Below are positions 13,780-26,589 of a stretch of 64,000 bases of DNA, piece after piece. Below the pieces are notes generated by a model. The model was not told the origin of the DNA. It worked only from the letters and a program-made list of their open reading frames with translations, and searched no databases. Position 1 is the stretch's first letter. Each line of letters begins with the position of its first letter. The position numbers were made by a program, and so were the translations under genes. The DNA comes from Unio delphinus (Eukaryota > Mollusca > Bivalvia > Unionida > Unionidae), in NCBI GenBank assembly GCA_029339505.1, contig JAQISU010000096.1, positions 3,705,501 through 3,769,500 on the forward strand, in the 5' to 3' direction.

Positions 13780-15010
13780 CCGACAGTTTGCCTTTAAGGG
13801 ACTCTTTGGACTGGTTCCTTCCGCTTAGGACATTTGGGGGAAATATGACTAGAGTCATTGCATGTGAAACATTGCTTGTCCCTATGCCTTACCCGTTTGT
13901 CCCTACCAGGTTTCTCAGGTTCCCTGGGTTTGTTTGGTCCTAGACCTGATTTCCACCTTTGCTGTCTCGCGAGATAACATTCAGAGAACCTCCCCAAGCT
14001 TCAGCGAATAAATCCGATGTGTGGCCATGTCATTTATATTTATGAAGGACTTTTCCCTCACGAAAAAATATAACTCATTGCCACAAGTTGTCAATAGCTG
14101 GTCTTGAAGCAAGAAATCAAAAAGACCCTCAAATGCCTTGACGACTTTATCAAATTCCACCCATCACTACAAGTAATTGCACGTCCTACTGAGGAACTGG
14201 GTGAATGTCTAGCCTCTATACTTAAGCTTATTGCGAAACCCTTGCTCGGTTAGCTCATATTTCTTCAGAAGTGCGTCTTTCAAAGCGAGATAATTCAGCC
14301 AGTCGTCTGCGGATACACGCGAGTAAACGTCTAATACTTTACCCTTTAATAAGATGAAGCGACCAATCTTATTATTTTCCAATTTTGTACAGTGGCATAC
14401 CTTTCAAACCTCTTTAGATAACTATCTATGTTATCTTTTGTCGTCTTCAATTGGGGGAAAATTTGGACCTCTCAATTTAAAATCGTGTTCCCCTCCCTTT
14501 TAGTTTGCAATAGCTCAGAATTTGTTTGATACTCCATTTCCATATTTCTATCTTCTATCTGTAAAGCTTCTAATCTCACTTGTGGTTCCCTTTCTAACTT
14601 CCTATCTTAAACTTATTTTAGCAGTTCAATCGATTCTCTCTGCTTCCCTTTCCCATTATATCCATTTCCTTTCCAACCTGTTTGTCTAATTATATCTTTC
14701 CCCTTCTCCAATTCTATTTTTTTCCCTTTCAAAAGACATTCTTTTTCCTTCGGCTTTCCTTTCGGCCTTCTTTTTTAATTGCATTAACTCTTTCTTGGCT
14801 TCCCTTTCAAGTTTTTCCTTTTCGGCCTTCTTTTCTAATTCTATTAACTCTTTCTTGGCTTCCCTTTCAAGTTTTTCCTTTTCGGCCTTCTTTTCTAATT
14901 CTATTAACTCTTTCTTGGCTTCCCTTTCTTTTTCACTCTTGTCCCTTTCTCTATTATGTTCTTCACGAACGAAATTTTTAAAAGACTCCCCTCGTAACCA
15001 AACTGTTTCC
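13780..15010 (-). pseudogene. Gag-like relic of a Gypsy-type element
   Basis: Read on the minus strand it has three parts. First is a coiled coil built of three 60-bp repeats (14764-14940), each encoding AKKELIELEKKAEKEKLERE or close. Second is a capsid-like stretch (FPPIEDDKR, then after a one-base slip NIDSYLKRFERYATVQNW, about 14460-14380). Third is a zinc knuckle CFTCNDSSHISPKC (CX2CX4HX4C, about 13830-13875) in an open frame at 13794-13997. Such gag layouts are common in invertebrate Gypsy elements. No protease, RT or LTR was recognised nearby. Confidence 0.65.
14764..14940 (-). repeat. 60-bp coding tandem repeat, three copies
   Basis: Units start with TTCGGCCTTCTTTT on the plus strand. 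On the minus strand they encode a charged heptad-type coiled coil within the gag relic. Copies 2 and 3 are almost identical; copy 1 is diverged. Confidence 0.8.
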
Positions 15011-15344
15011 TCTATTCAAACATTAAAAACACAGTTCCTGGGTAGTTTATTCTAAATCGATAATATATTCATTTAATTGCAAGTGAAAAAATTAGATTGA
15101 ACCTGATCGAATTTTCATTATTCAGCAACAATTTAGCATATTCATATGCACTTGCATCTGTAAAAAAAATTAAATATTAAACTATACTAGTAACGAAAAG
15201 GAATATATTTGTGTCGAAAGCATATAGAGATCAGATAGATGATGTATAAGGCTAGTGAAAAATAACAGAAATCATCTCCAAGCAACTCACTCAAAAACAT
15301 ATGCAAATAATTACTACTAGATTATACCGAAGAATATGTTGAGA

Positions 15345-15642
15345 CCACTCCGGTGGACTAGTGGTTAGGGAGTCCGTCTCAGATGCGGAATGTCGCGGGT
15401 TTGAACCCCAGGCGAGTCATACCATAGACGTAAATGGTACTAGCAATTGCATCGCTTGGCGCTCAGCATTAAGAGGTTAGTGTTAGACTGGTCGGTCTCA
15501 TGTCACGATAATGTGACTGGTTGAGACATGCTGCTACATTTCTGCGGCACGATTCCCGAGTGCTAGACATCACTATAAACTTTGAGATTGCAGACATTGT
15601 ATTTTTGACTGAAACAGTGTTAAAGCTATGTCAAGAATCCTA
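15345..15642 (+). mobile_element. tRNA-headed SINE with conserved body, copy A
   Basis: Head: A box TGGACTAGTGGTTAGG, B box GGGTTTGAACCCC. Body: CTTGGCGCTCAGCATTAAGAGGTTAGTG, then a GACTGGTCGG and GTCACGATAATGTGACTGG hairpin-like block, then CATCACTATAAACT. It ends AGAATCCTAATCACAC and continues into a (CA)n array to 15687. Confidence 0.85.
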
Positions 15643-15643
15643 A

Positions 15644-15689
<46 letters not shown>

Positions 15690-16500
15690 CAATAATTTTG
15701 AGTGGAACTTAGTACCCTAGTGATGATTCTGAGGGAGTCGGTAGTGTTAGGTTAACGATATGCCGGGTACACTGAAAAAAGACATAATTTGGGAGCTGAG
15801 ACAGAAGCGAATTTAATGTTCTTATATTATAAACATCGACACTAATATCAGGGGCAGCAAAGATTAACAATAATAACAGCGTCAAGAATTCTGAAGCAAA
15901 CGGCATACGTCGTAAACAAAGTAACGGTTGCTTTTACAACACACCATCGGAGCGGATTCATATGAAAGAGATCCCCGTATCTGCAGTATCATCATTTAAG
16001 AGACAAAAAAGTTAATATGAATATATAGAAAAATAATCAATACACATAAATCACAGTGATAGATCCTGCGAGCTGAAGATTCCATAGTGTATATTGTTAT
16101 CTTCAAGCTTGGTGCTGTGTTCTAAGTAAAAGTCAATCAGCAATCCGAATGATCATTGTGTTAACTTGGAAACACAAATGTTAAAATTGTTTTCTCAGTT
16201 TAGTATCAAGTCAAAATATTAAATTGAAGACAAATACTCAGACAATATGTGTAAATCATGCTGCAACATTATTAGTACATGTAACTTAAATATTGTGTCT
16301 TAAATGCTTACATTGAATATGCCCAAACCATCATCATCATAAACATAAAAAATACAACAACTCTGTTGCGCCAAACACGATGTTTTTTCTTCTATGCAAG
16401 TTTTGTTAAATGCATGGCTAGATTTCTAAGGTGTATCAGAAAGGTGCTTATAGCCAGTAAGGTGTATCAAAGATGCTGTTAATGCCAGATGGGTATATCA

Positions 16501-16503
<3 letters not shown>

Positions 16504-16543
<40 letters not shown>

Positions 16544-16709
16544 CAGTTTCAAATAATCACATTCTATATCTTGTCGCGTGATGTAAAATATGGAGCATAG
16601 ACATTACACTCTTCGCTAATAGTGAAGATGTGATAATGGAAACAAAGTAAACTTCTGTAAGAACGTATTGAATATTTCGTTGGCATATCAGCGTGATATA
16701 CTAATATAC

Positions 16710-16768
<59 letters not shown>
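16504..16768. repeat. (GT)n and (GA)n arrays
   Basis: (GT)n at 16504-16541 and (GA)n at 16712-16768, with about 170 bp of unique DNA between them. Confidence 0.95.
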
Positions 16769-16771
<3 letters not shown>

Positions 16772-18075
16772 GTCGTTCTGGTATCCCCTTCCTGAGATGT
16801 CAGTAAGAAGATGAAGGTGTTGTTACATCGCTGGGGCGCTGAGAGGTACCGTGCTCAAATTGCATGCATATATATATATGTGTGTGTGTGTGCGTGTGTG
16901 TCATTCTTCTTCCTGTTCTAAGCCGGCCAGCTTTGAAACAACGTGTATTTTTTCGCTTCAGGTTTACATTATGACGAATGTAGTCCCAGTTCATTTAGTC
17001 TTCAGCACAATGTAGTATGAAGAGCCAAGGTGTGGTTATTTGAAGCAATTATGGCGATTTATTCAAAAACAAAAGACATCCTAACAGTGGAACAAGATAG
17101 CCGAGAAAAAATATAATTGTTCTTGTTTCCAAAACAAGGAGATGAAGAAACACATACAAACTAAACAGCCAATGCATGATGAAACACAATAATGTAGACG
17201 AAGATAGACAACAAGCACATATATCATGAAAAATAGCACAACAACGGAAGAGCTACGTCAAGCCGGTTAAGCGATAGCTACTTTTCGGATAAACCAACTC
17301 ATCATTATACCAATGTTGCTGCTACCACTACTGCTATTACCACTACAGTTCATGGGTGAATTATATTTGTACGTTTCCGTCAGAAAACTTTGTGGCTAGT
17401 TCTACATGTATTAATGATGTCATGTGAATTGGATTTTTAACAGCTTTAACAATTTACATTGTCATGCCAGTCATTCCTAGGAAAAACCCACCAGCAAATG
17501 CCGATGGCTAAATGAAGCTGTTATGACAAGGATCAATTGATATTAAGTGCATTTTGCAAGAATAATGAAGAAGGAAGAATAGAGTCAAAGTGTGACTCAA
17601 ACATATAAGCCTTCCGATCAACACCAATATGTTGACCAGGCTGATTAGTTCCAACAGGTAGAATCCATAATCACTATTATATTGTTGTAATAAGGCATCC
17701 ATCTATGAAATAGATGTATAGTTTGCTTGCGATGAAATGCTTACGTGTCGCTGTCAAAGATACACGGTTAAATTTCCTCTTAAATACTGTTCTCAAGATT
17801 CAAGATTATCATCAGTCGTCACCACAAACTTTAATTTGAAAGCAAATTCTATGATCTGTATAATTGGGAAATGAAATAAATATGATACACCATTGATAAT
17901 CAAGGGGTACAAAATGCATATACTAAAATCAATTCAGTCAGAACAATGCATTTGTGTGTTACCGATCTTGATTAGAATAAGAGAGTCCTTGCAAGACGAT
18001 TTTTTCTTGAACTAGATATGACTGAAGCAATGTACTTCAGTTATATAGAAGCATCCACGTAGTAGCATTAAAAAT

Positions 18076-18178
18076 GTGAATCACTCTAGAAGCTCATTTC
18101 AAATGTGAATCTACCTAGAAGCCATTTAGAAATGTCAATGACTCTAGAAGCTCATAAGAAATGTGAATCACCCAAGAA
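18076..18178. repeat. Short tandem repeat, about 34 bp, three to four copies
   Basis: Diverged units of AAATGTGAATCACTCTAGAAGCTCATTTC. No coding potential. Confidence 0.6.
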
Positions 18179-18869
18179 TTATATAAAGGATGATCCGAAA
18201 TTTCTATTCAATACATGTACCAAGTTTCAGCTCTGTTTTCAAAATGGCTGGAGACTAAAAACAATATCTTGTTTTGAACATAATTCCTTAAGTAATATAG
18301 GAAATATAATCAAATGAAAAACTTGACCTAAACCTTAACACAGATTTGTTATGACTGACCTTCACCACATGGTCAAATATCAAAACGGTGCATGAGTATA
18401 TCACAGAATGAATTAAGATATATGATTTATAAATCAATTAAGGGGTAAATATAAGCAAATGAAAACATCAAACTGCAAACCATAAGATGACATTTCTGTT
18501 ACTTTGACATTCATAAATGTTCAGAAAAAAAAGATAGTTACAGAATGATTTGTCTTAGAAACATAATGCTTCTTTCCACGTATGAACAAAATCCATCATG
18601 AAGAACAGATCAGGGTGTATGTTCTTTGTTCCACTGATTCATTTTAGTGAATTTCTCCTTGCTAAAAACACGGCTGAAGTTTCATCCATGGGGTCTGAAG
18701 TAGCAAATAAAATGTTTGATGTACAATAGAATTGACAGACTGACTGACAGAACCCGATTATCTCATATTGTGGTAGAGAAATATGATTCTATATTCCTCA
18801 CTATCTCAAATGTAGTAAAACTGACCAAATGGCATTGCAAACTCTATTGATATTATTTTGTTCTTGTAG

Positions 18870-18905
18870 TGTTTAAAGCCTTTTTACAGCACACGATAGG
18901 TTTGA
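18870..18905 (-). repeat. 3' end fragment of the tRNA-Ser/Leu-like SINE
   Basis: GTGTTTAAAGCCTTTTTACAGCACACGATAGG matches the terminal 35 bp of the copies at 3.2 and 4.5 kb. Confidence 0.5.
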
Positions 18906-19179
18906 TGCAGTTTTCAGTTGGACACTACTTAAAAGTGACTACATATGGTCGTCTTGTTCAACCAGACTCTCAAAGGACTCCATAACATCTTCATAATACA
19001 ATAGAAGTCCCTTCGTAGAATACAATACATATCTATCAGACAAGTCAACAATATTAGACCCACTGGCTTAACTGGCAGTTGAGCCACTGCCATGGTATGT
19101 GTTATGTGGAACTACAGCTGAAGGTCCGCTGGATGGCAAAATAGATAGACCTCATACATTTATATGTATAACATGAAGA

Positions 19180-19402
19180 CAAAGAGGCTAAGCTGTGTTT
19201 GGTGCTGGCCTTTACAGACCACTCACACATCTCACATCTGTTCGCAAGAGTTTGAATCTCTGCTGGGGGGAAATGGGTATACATGAAAACTTGCCAAGTC
19301 GCTTTATGTAGGGTCAATGGTACTTTCAGAGCGATCCTGAGTTTTTCTCCACCACATATATTGGCTGACATATATAGCCCTATCATGTGCTGAGAAATGG
19401 TG
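19180..19402 (+). mobile_element. tRNA-Ser/Leu-like SINE, diverged copy on the plus strand
   Basis: The same family in the opposite orientation. The B-box-like AGAGTTTGAATCTC at about 19247 is followed by TTTTTCTCCACCACATATATTGGCTG and ATCATGTGCTGAGAAATGG. Truncated at the head and older than the 3-5 kb copies. Confidence 0.6.
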
Positions 19403-19561
19403 AACAAACCAACAAAAAAAAAACTTGTTTAAATAATTTTGGCTGAGGTGGGGCAGGGCACAGAGGAAGGAGGAGGACATAGAAGAATTCATTACTATTT
19501 TGGTAACAAAAGATGTTTGAATGTAAAGGCTCAAAATGTCATTCTACATGGACTTAGAAAA

Positions 19562-19564
<3 letters not shown>

Positions 19565-19619
<55 letters not shown>
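19565..19619. repeat. (CT)n microsatellite
   Basis: About 27 CT units. Confidence 0.95.
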
Positions 19620-19620
<1 letters not shown>

Positions 19621-20600
19621 CTATCGTAAACTTCACAGACCATGTTTAATCTGACCACATACAACAAACGCAACAAGTTGAAACAGATGAACTTGGTGCA
19701 GGCAAGACAAACCTCAACAGTGTCCTAGCTGGCTTTTAAGTTCTTGTATTAACTATACGTATTCATCACGATGGCAATTAAACCAATCCAAAGGATATGG
19801 AGCCAACAATACCAAAGTGTATGTTATTCAATAACTGATTATAAAAACAAGCAATGTATTCAAGTGAAACACACAAACAATTAGTATCAATGATCAAGTG
19901 TACCACTTATCAAATCAGAAAAGCAATACACAAACTGTAAACATATGTACAAATGTCAATTACACATCATATATAAATTTAACAATAACTTGTAGTAGCC
20001 ATACTTTATTATATGCTCATAGTTTTCTATTAAGAATCGTGTAGTAGTTTTCCTTGTTTGATAATGTACAACACATGTATCGAATGTCGTATTATTGTTG
20101 TAAACTGATGGCGTGCATGCAAAAAAAGTTCGAAGGTCGCTGGCTGGTGTTATGTGTGCATTAGTATTGTTAGCGTATGATGAATCTATTGTTGTGTATT
20201 TACATTGAAATACAGCATCAATTCAATTTTTTTTTCTTGTAGATTATTCCTTTATTATTAACTCTTAGGTAGCAAAATGAAATGAGTATATAATAGAAAG
20301 GTTACTACATTTGTACAGGAAAATATGAACTTTTGCAGCAATTCTCAAAAATGAAATAATTCATATTCTTCCATACAAATGCGGAAACCTATGAACACAA
20401 TACATTCACAACTTTATGAATGGACAAGTATAAATAATGAAGATTGTCATGCTTGTCACAAGGTGATGTCATGTGCAATTCATACCACAGTGAAAGCTTA
20501 AACAAGGTAAATATCCAGTATATGGGCAGTAACTGTGCAACAGGTAGAGGAGGTATTTTGAAGTTTCTTCCCCTTGCCTACATATTATATTATAATACAG

Positions 20601-20634
<34 letters not shown>

Positions 20635-20983
20635 GAAAAGACTATTTTTCATCTCCAATACAGCTGAATTCAATGGGTAGCAGATTTAATTTCCTAAAAA
20701 CGAAAAACAGCTGAAAATTGAAATTGTATATTGACAACACCAGTTGAAATTTTTTTTTGATAGTAAATATCTAAACTGAAAATTGAGATGAGCAGCGGTT
20801 TGATAGCTGCTAATTTTTTTAAACAAATATAAGCCACATATGATGCTATTAATATACCAATATTTAAACACCATGTATATGTGATGCACCCAGAATCTGC
20901 CATATATAAAGAAATGAATGCCAAAATAAAATGTATGCATTCACAAACTGATCATTTTTCAATAAAACATTTTATGAAATTAT

Positions 20984-21011
20984 ATATATATATAGATATA
21001 GATATATATAT

Positions 21012-21083
<72 letters not shown>
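20984..21083. repeat. (TA)n microsatellite
   Basis: TA array with GATA interruptions near its left end; it adjoins the 3' side of the CR1-like relic. Confidence 0.95.
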
Positions 21084-21086
<3 letters not shown>

Positions 21087-21139
21087 GAGGACTTTGAATA
21101 GCGCCAAATTTTTAGAAGCTCTATCCGCTTTACAATATT

Positions 21140-22210
21140 TATAATGATATGTCTACAGAAAAACAGAAACAAAGAAACTGCATTAAACATGAAAGTGTTG
21201 AAAATATTTAAGGAAGGAAACATTATTCGGTCTTTAAGTTTGTTCTTGCAGTCAAGAAAGGTGCGTTTTAAGAGCACTCATGAAAGAGATCAATGTGTCT
21301 TTGTGTATAATTTCAAGGGCAATACATTCCACGTTGATGGGCCCTGGTATGCAAAAGAACATTGTCCATATGACTTCATTTTCATAGTGGGAATAATGAG
21401 TATACGCTTGTCAGAAGAGGAATGTAAGCATCTTGCTGGAGTTTCTGGAGTAGATATGTGAGACGAACCAGACAGAATTGAGTTAAAATAGTCCAGTCTT
21501 GAAAGTACAAATGAATACACAAGTGTTTTAGCTGCATCATCGCTGAAAGATATTTGCGACTAGAGCTGATGCGTCTCAGATCAAGATATACAGCCTTGCA
21601 TATGTTCATGACATGTTGGTACAGTGTGAGTACTGTCTCCATTAACACCTAGGTTCCGCACTGACTGCATACATTTAATGTTGGTGGTGCTGATATTTAT
21701 TGTTTTAGGTACAGGATGTGAATTAGAAATTCTTTCTGTTGTGATCAGAAACGTCTCAGTTTTATCATCATTCATCTGCAGCTTGTTACATATCATCCAT
21801 GATTTCACATCAGAAATGCACCTCTCTTCTCCTTGGATGGTAGCATCAAATTCATTTGGGTGCCTAGACTTGTATATTTGCGTGTCATCAGCGTACAATT
21901 GGTGAGACACTGGGTGATGATATATGACAATTGAGAGCGGCTGAGTGTATAGAATGAAGTGAACAGGTACCCCTTTGGAACACCACAACATAGATAGATC
22001 AACTTCGCTGGATTGTATTCCATTTGAAGACACAAATTGTGTCGTGTTGACTAAGTAGGATTAATGCCAATGTAAAACTATTGTGAATGCCAAATACATG
22101 CTAGACATGGGGAAGTAATAGGTCATGGTCTATTATGTCAAAGTCTGCAGACAAATCAAGTAGGGTGAGGACTGTAATCATACCGCTATCGAAAGCAGAG
22201 AAATTGGCAT
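21140..22210 (-). mobile_element. CR1/L2-like reverse transcriptase relic
   Basis: From right to left on the minus strand: LLDLSADFDIIDHDLLL (about 22160-22100), then an open frame (21581-22033) holding GVPVHFILYT, the catalytic box HQLYADDTQIYKS and KSWMICNKLQMNDDKTE. After a frameshift comes SRLDYFNSILSG (about 21500). These are hallmark RT and C-terminal motifs of the CR1/L2/Jockey group. The YADD box is intact but the element is 5'-truncated and frameshifted. The 5' end meets simple repeats at 22242 and, beyond them, the orphan promoter. Confidence 0.8.
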
Positions 22211-22241
22211 TAAATGCTTGCAGAACAGTACTTTAAGTAAA

Positions 22242-22344
22242 AACATACATACGTACGTACGTACGTACGTACGTACGTACGTACGTACGTACATACATAC
22301 ATACATACATACATACATACATACATACATACATACATACATAC

Positions 22345-22402
<58 letters not shown>
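22242..22402. repeat. Compound microsatellite (ACGT)n-(ACAT)n-(TTA)n
   Basis: ACGT units run to about 22290, ACAT units to about 22347, then TTA units to 22402. The array separates the CR1-like relic from the orphan promoter leader. Confidence 0.95.
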
Positions 22403-22404
22403 GA

Positions 22405-23760
22405 ACTCTATATTAGAAGCTGTTCTTCTAGGGTCTAGGGTTCAGATGTTTGTTAATGTCTATGTTGAGCTTCACACAGTGGGTGGTCGCCTACCGAGTA
22501 ATACGTATGAGCTGCTGCCCTATCATGGGCAACCCTTTTATACAACACATTCTCTCTATGACGACGAAAGTCTCCAAATAAAACTATTTTCTTAAAAGCA
22601 TTCTAGAGAATTGAAATTTTGTTTTGTCTTTGAAACCTAATATTTTTCGATACAAATACATAAAGTCTTAATTGATTTTTCAAAAGAAGAAGAATTTACA
22701 CTGCTACCATATTCAGCACAGTTCGGGCAATTATTATCGTATCACCGCGTGTTAAATATAAATTAAATATATACTCTTCTATACTCTGCAAATAAAAGTA
22801 TTACTTGACAGTTTCATAATGCGTATAGATTTAAAATTTTCGAATATTATATCATTTCATAAATAAACAAACTGGAGACATGCTAACCCCACACCGACCG
22901 GTTTAAACTATGCTTCGATGGCAGCAACTGTTTAATTTCATTTGTCCGCGGTGTCTCTCATATTCAGAGCCAACCCAACCATAACATGATATTAAATAAG
23001 TTTGAAACGTTTTGAACAAGTGCCCATTTTATCTACTTCCTGAGGTCCAGTGTACAAAATTACCTTAAAAAGAGCACAGTGTCTTTCACACAACGGTACG
23101 CAGCGACGTGTTTACAGTTAAAGTATTTTCGTACAAATCACTCACGTCACAAATGGACGGCAAATCCTTTGAAAAAGATGAGGAATCAGATAAAAACACT
23201 ACTTAAAAAAGCTAACAAAACTTGATATCAGAGTTCAATAAAAATGAATCAGATAAGTGCATTAAGTGGCATGGCGAGTCTCATGGAAAATTAAACAAAA
23301 TACATGTCAAACCCTTTAATGATTATATATTGCTTATCACACGCTTGCGCAGTACTACGTTTGAATGAATGACATTTAGGTTGTTAAATACTTGTACATT
23401 ATCAAGAAAACAAGTTAATTGGTTTATAATCTACCAAAGAAAGTTAATTTTGTTTATGATATAGCAAAGTAGGTTCGATTTCATTATACACTCAGACCAC
23501 ATAAGTACAAAGAAATAGTTATCTCTAAAAACATCATAAGTGAGAACTGAGATTCCATCGTATAGGTGTGTGTTTCTCATGACTGTATTTCACTTTGAAT
23601 GACCTTTTGGTTTTTAAAAGGGATATTTATCTGCCCACATGCTCCATTTAAATTTAATTATGTAGAGATTATTTTAATGTACAAGTAATAATTAGGACCA
23701 AATATTTATATCGGTTTGTCATTTACTGAATTTTTCTTTATTGATATTAAAACGTGGGAA
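22405..23760 (-). repeat. Left copy of the ZP promoter-upstream duplication
   Basis: It matches 62620-63960 in order. Shared landmarks are the leader, the TATA box, ATGACGACG just upstream, the CTTTTAATG/GTTTTAATG block, and TGTAGAGATTATTTTA at 23658 versus 63850. Distances from the TATA box to the landmarks agree within a few tens of bases. Diverged but clearly collinear. Confidence 0.65.
22533..22542 (-). promoter_or_regulatory. Paralogous (orphan) TATA promoter
   Basis: TATAAAAGGG on the minus strand, followed by TTGCCCATGATAGGGCAGCAGCTC. This aligns with the promoter at 62750. The leader that follows shares CTAGAAGAACAGCTTC with the right copy, but the donor splice site there (AAGGTATG) is not conserved. 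Instead the DNA runs into a (TTA)n array at 22349-22402 and then a LINE relic. No ZP coding exon was found to the left, so it looks like a promoter that has lost its gene. Confidence 0.55.
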
Positions 23761-24091
23761 ATGTATTGATAATCCTGATTACAAAGTCAGGAAAAGAATT
23801 CTTTAAGTATTTCAATACCATTTGGTTTTTTTCGATTTTTTTTCCAAATAAAATTTATGCAGAAGCTAATAAAAAGTCTACTTGCAACATCGCATAATGC
23901 AAATGCAACTTTTAAAATTAATATAAGCACACGTGAATATTGTAACTATTTTAGATTGTTCTTTTTTAAAGTTATATTTGTCCACAACTCTTCGCTGCTC
24001 TTGACAAAAACATTAATCCAGACAAAATGAGCTTAGTACAAAACTTGCTGCTATGAATGTGAGGTTGGGTTGAACTTAATCGATAATTTTA

Positions 24092-24154
<63 letters not shown>

Positions 24155-26180
24155 TGTGTGTGCACAAAAGTGGTAAAATATCTTTTGTTTTAAATTTTGT
24201 ATCTGATCTCAGCTTATTGTATTACATAACGTTTCGTTCTATTACAACCTGTCCTTCGTTTCACAACGGCTTTGAATTTGTACAAGTGAAAATCTGTATT
24301 TGAATCTTTACAAATAAATCAAATATATTATTTGTGTGGAAAGAATGACTTAAGGAAATTAACATCTTTCTGAGAAATCACGTCAGAACGTATTATCAAA
24401 GTTGGCATCTAAATGCATTACATTCGCTGGGCTCTAACATTATTATATTCAACCAATGAAGATATTTAAATGAAAATTAAAGAATTGTGGAGTGGAATTC
24501 GTTATCCAGCGATAGACCTTTGAACTTCCGATCGAGCGGTTGTGGGTTCAATCACCGCTTGTTGAATGTTATTTATCCTTGATCAAGTTATTAAACCATA
24601 TAGCTTATTACTGGATCTACATAAGAAATCCGCAAGTATTGATTAATATCACATGTAAGAACTTTCTTCGAAATCGATGTAAAATTAATATTTTGAACAA
24701 AGCCTGAACAAATGACAATGTCACATGTTAGGTACTTAGGACGAACTTGGCGAAGTATAAACTAGTTCGGAGTCGATTATTCGTCGGATAAACGAGGATA
24801 CGTTTCGTCATGTAATTTTCATTTTCATTCCCAATCAATGGATACTTTTTTTATATAGTGATGTATTTTTGTTGCTAACAACATTTATATAATTGTTTTA
24901 TATTCAGTTTACCTGGATAAGTTACTTATGTAGCTTTTAAAACATAATTGTGTTTATTATACGTATTGATTGTAATTCTTGAACCGGTTGATATACATGA
25001 ATTGTGATTGGTACGAATGGACGTACATCAGAATTAATTTTACTATATGTTCTCTAAATTTATTTCTCAGTAATGATCTTTCCACTGTGTGACAATCAAT
25101 ACAAATCATATGTTAATCTAAAATACCTCCAAAGATGACTTCACGGTCAAGTTCTTGTCAAACGTTCATCGGCATTTCTTTTTAGAGGCTGCGCTTTAAA
25201 CAGAGTATCATGTAAGCAGAGCACAGATTTCACTTCCGGATCACCACCACGGCCTTCTTACTCAATGTGCACTGTCGCCGAAATAAACACAGACAACCAC
25301 TCTCTTAGCTCAGATTCTCAAAGAATAAACAATTACGTTTAATCCCTACCAAAATGCTTTAATATAACTCTTGTATCACCGCCAAAATGAGAGAGGAAAA
25401 AATTATTTAAAAATAGACTAGAATTACATCGCGATCATATGTTCGGCTGAACTTCAGCGCCCTGTGTCCAAAATAACGGTCAAAATGTGAATCAAAAGTC
25501 AAATACTGTCAGTGTCATAACTCTTTAACTGGTTTTTGTATTTCAATAATACCTTGGTTCCTAATATTAACAGTAATATTAACCAGAGTCATTAAACTTT
25601 GTTAAAAGTTCTTATAGTTCACCGTATGCTTAATTTTCGATCAATATGAACTAAAGTTATTTCCGGAACACTATTCTCCTTTCTTGCAATATTGCTAATG
25701 CTTACAGAGTTGTGGGCTTTTAGCACCATGTAGCTTTCTTGAACACCACGTAGTATTGATGTTTAATCCAATTTTGAATCAGACTTCATTGCAACGTAAA
25801 AATTTATTTATATTCTCTACTGTAACTGTATATATACAACCGTTTTGACATATGTTTTGTCTACGATTGCCGTTTTCAATCCTGTCAACACCATATACAT
25901 TTCATTCTCATTCAATCTTTAACAAAGTTAGCAGCAACTTGAAATACACAATGAACAAGAAAGGTATTTATTTCCCATATTAACCGGCCATGGCATAAGC
26001 CCTAGAGGCAAGGCTAATAGACTTAACAATTAACGAGTGATGTACGAACGAACAGGTGGACGCATATTGCCTTTGGGCATTATGATAATCTTTGTAACCA
26101 AGGTATCAAGTTTAATCAGGGACATCGGCCGGTTGTTTTCCCAAGCAATATTTTTAGATGGCGCTGCAAGCATATACTAT
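23760..26180. other. No gene recognised
   Basis: AT-rich DNA with one (GT)n array (24094-24163). A tRNA-like B box (GGGTTCAATCACC, about 24545) hints at an eroded SINE. Confidence 0.5.
24094..24163. repeat. (GT)n microsatellite
   Basis: About 34 GT units with one T interruption. Confidence 0.95.
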
Positions 26181-26185
26181 GGTCA

Positions 26186-26345
26186 TTGTCCACAATGCTT
26201 TTGATCTTATCTTTGTGCAGTAAGCTTTGTTACCATGTAAGGCGTGGCGGAGCAGGATATAAACAGCGGTCATCACCAAGTAAATTTAGCTACGTTTGCA
26301 AACAACATTTTACCGATGACGACTACGAAAATGTAACCTATCATG
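26186..26345 (+). pseudogene. THAP zinc-finger fragment
   Basis: The frame encodes SKFSYVCKQHFTDDDYENVTYHG. The C-X2-H pair plus FTDDDY is the second half of a THAP finger; the first C-X2-4-C pair is not visible. It ends at a possible donor (CATG|GTAGGT). It lies 5.5 kb before, and in the same orientation as, the DDE relic at 31.9 kb, which begins with the coiled coil that normally follows THAP. The two may be exons of one element split by the minisatellite. A host THAP gene exon is the alternative. Confidence 0.5.
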
Positions 26346-26427
26346 GTAGGTTTATTTTTTTTATATCTCTTATCGTTGTATTTAGATTTAAACAACAGTT
26401 ATCACCATAAACACGAAGTAGTGACAA

Positions 26428-26461
26428 CAACAACATTATCATCATCAACAACAACAACAAC

Positions 26462-26508
<47 letters not shown>

Positions 26509-26510
26509 GT
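26428..26510. repeat. (AAC)n-(AAT)n microsatellite
   Basis: Follows the THAP fragment; triplet composition similar to the 26.9-27.3 kb block. Confidence 0.9.
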
Positions 26511-26589
26511 AGAAGAAGAAAAATGACAACAACAACAAATTGTTTGTTTGATTAGGATTTTTAACAAAACTGTAACAAGTTTTCAGTCA

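Noticed and set aside
15350..15420. tRNA gene
   Set aside because: A and B boxes are present but the cloverleaf is imperfect and the sequence continues into a SINE body found four times. The same applies at 38160, 60400, 26800 and 4750.
21144..21461. 105-residue plus-strand frame
   Set aside because: Antisense to the CR1/L2-like RT relic, with no family resemblance.
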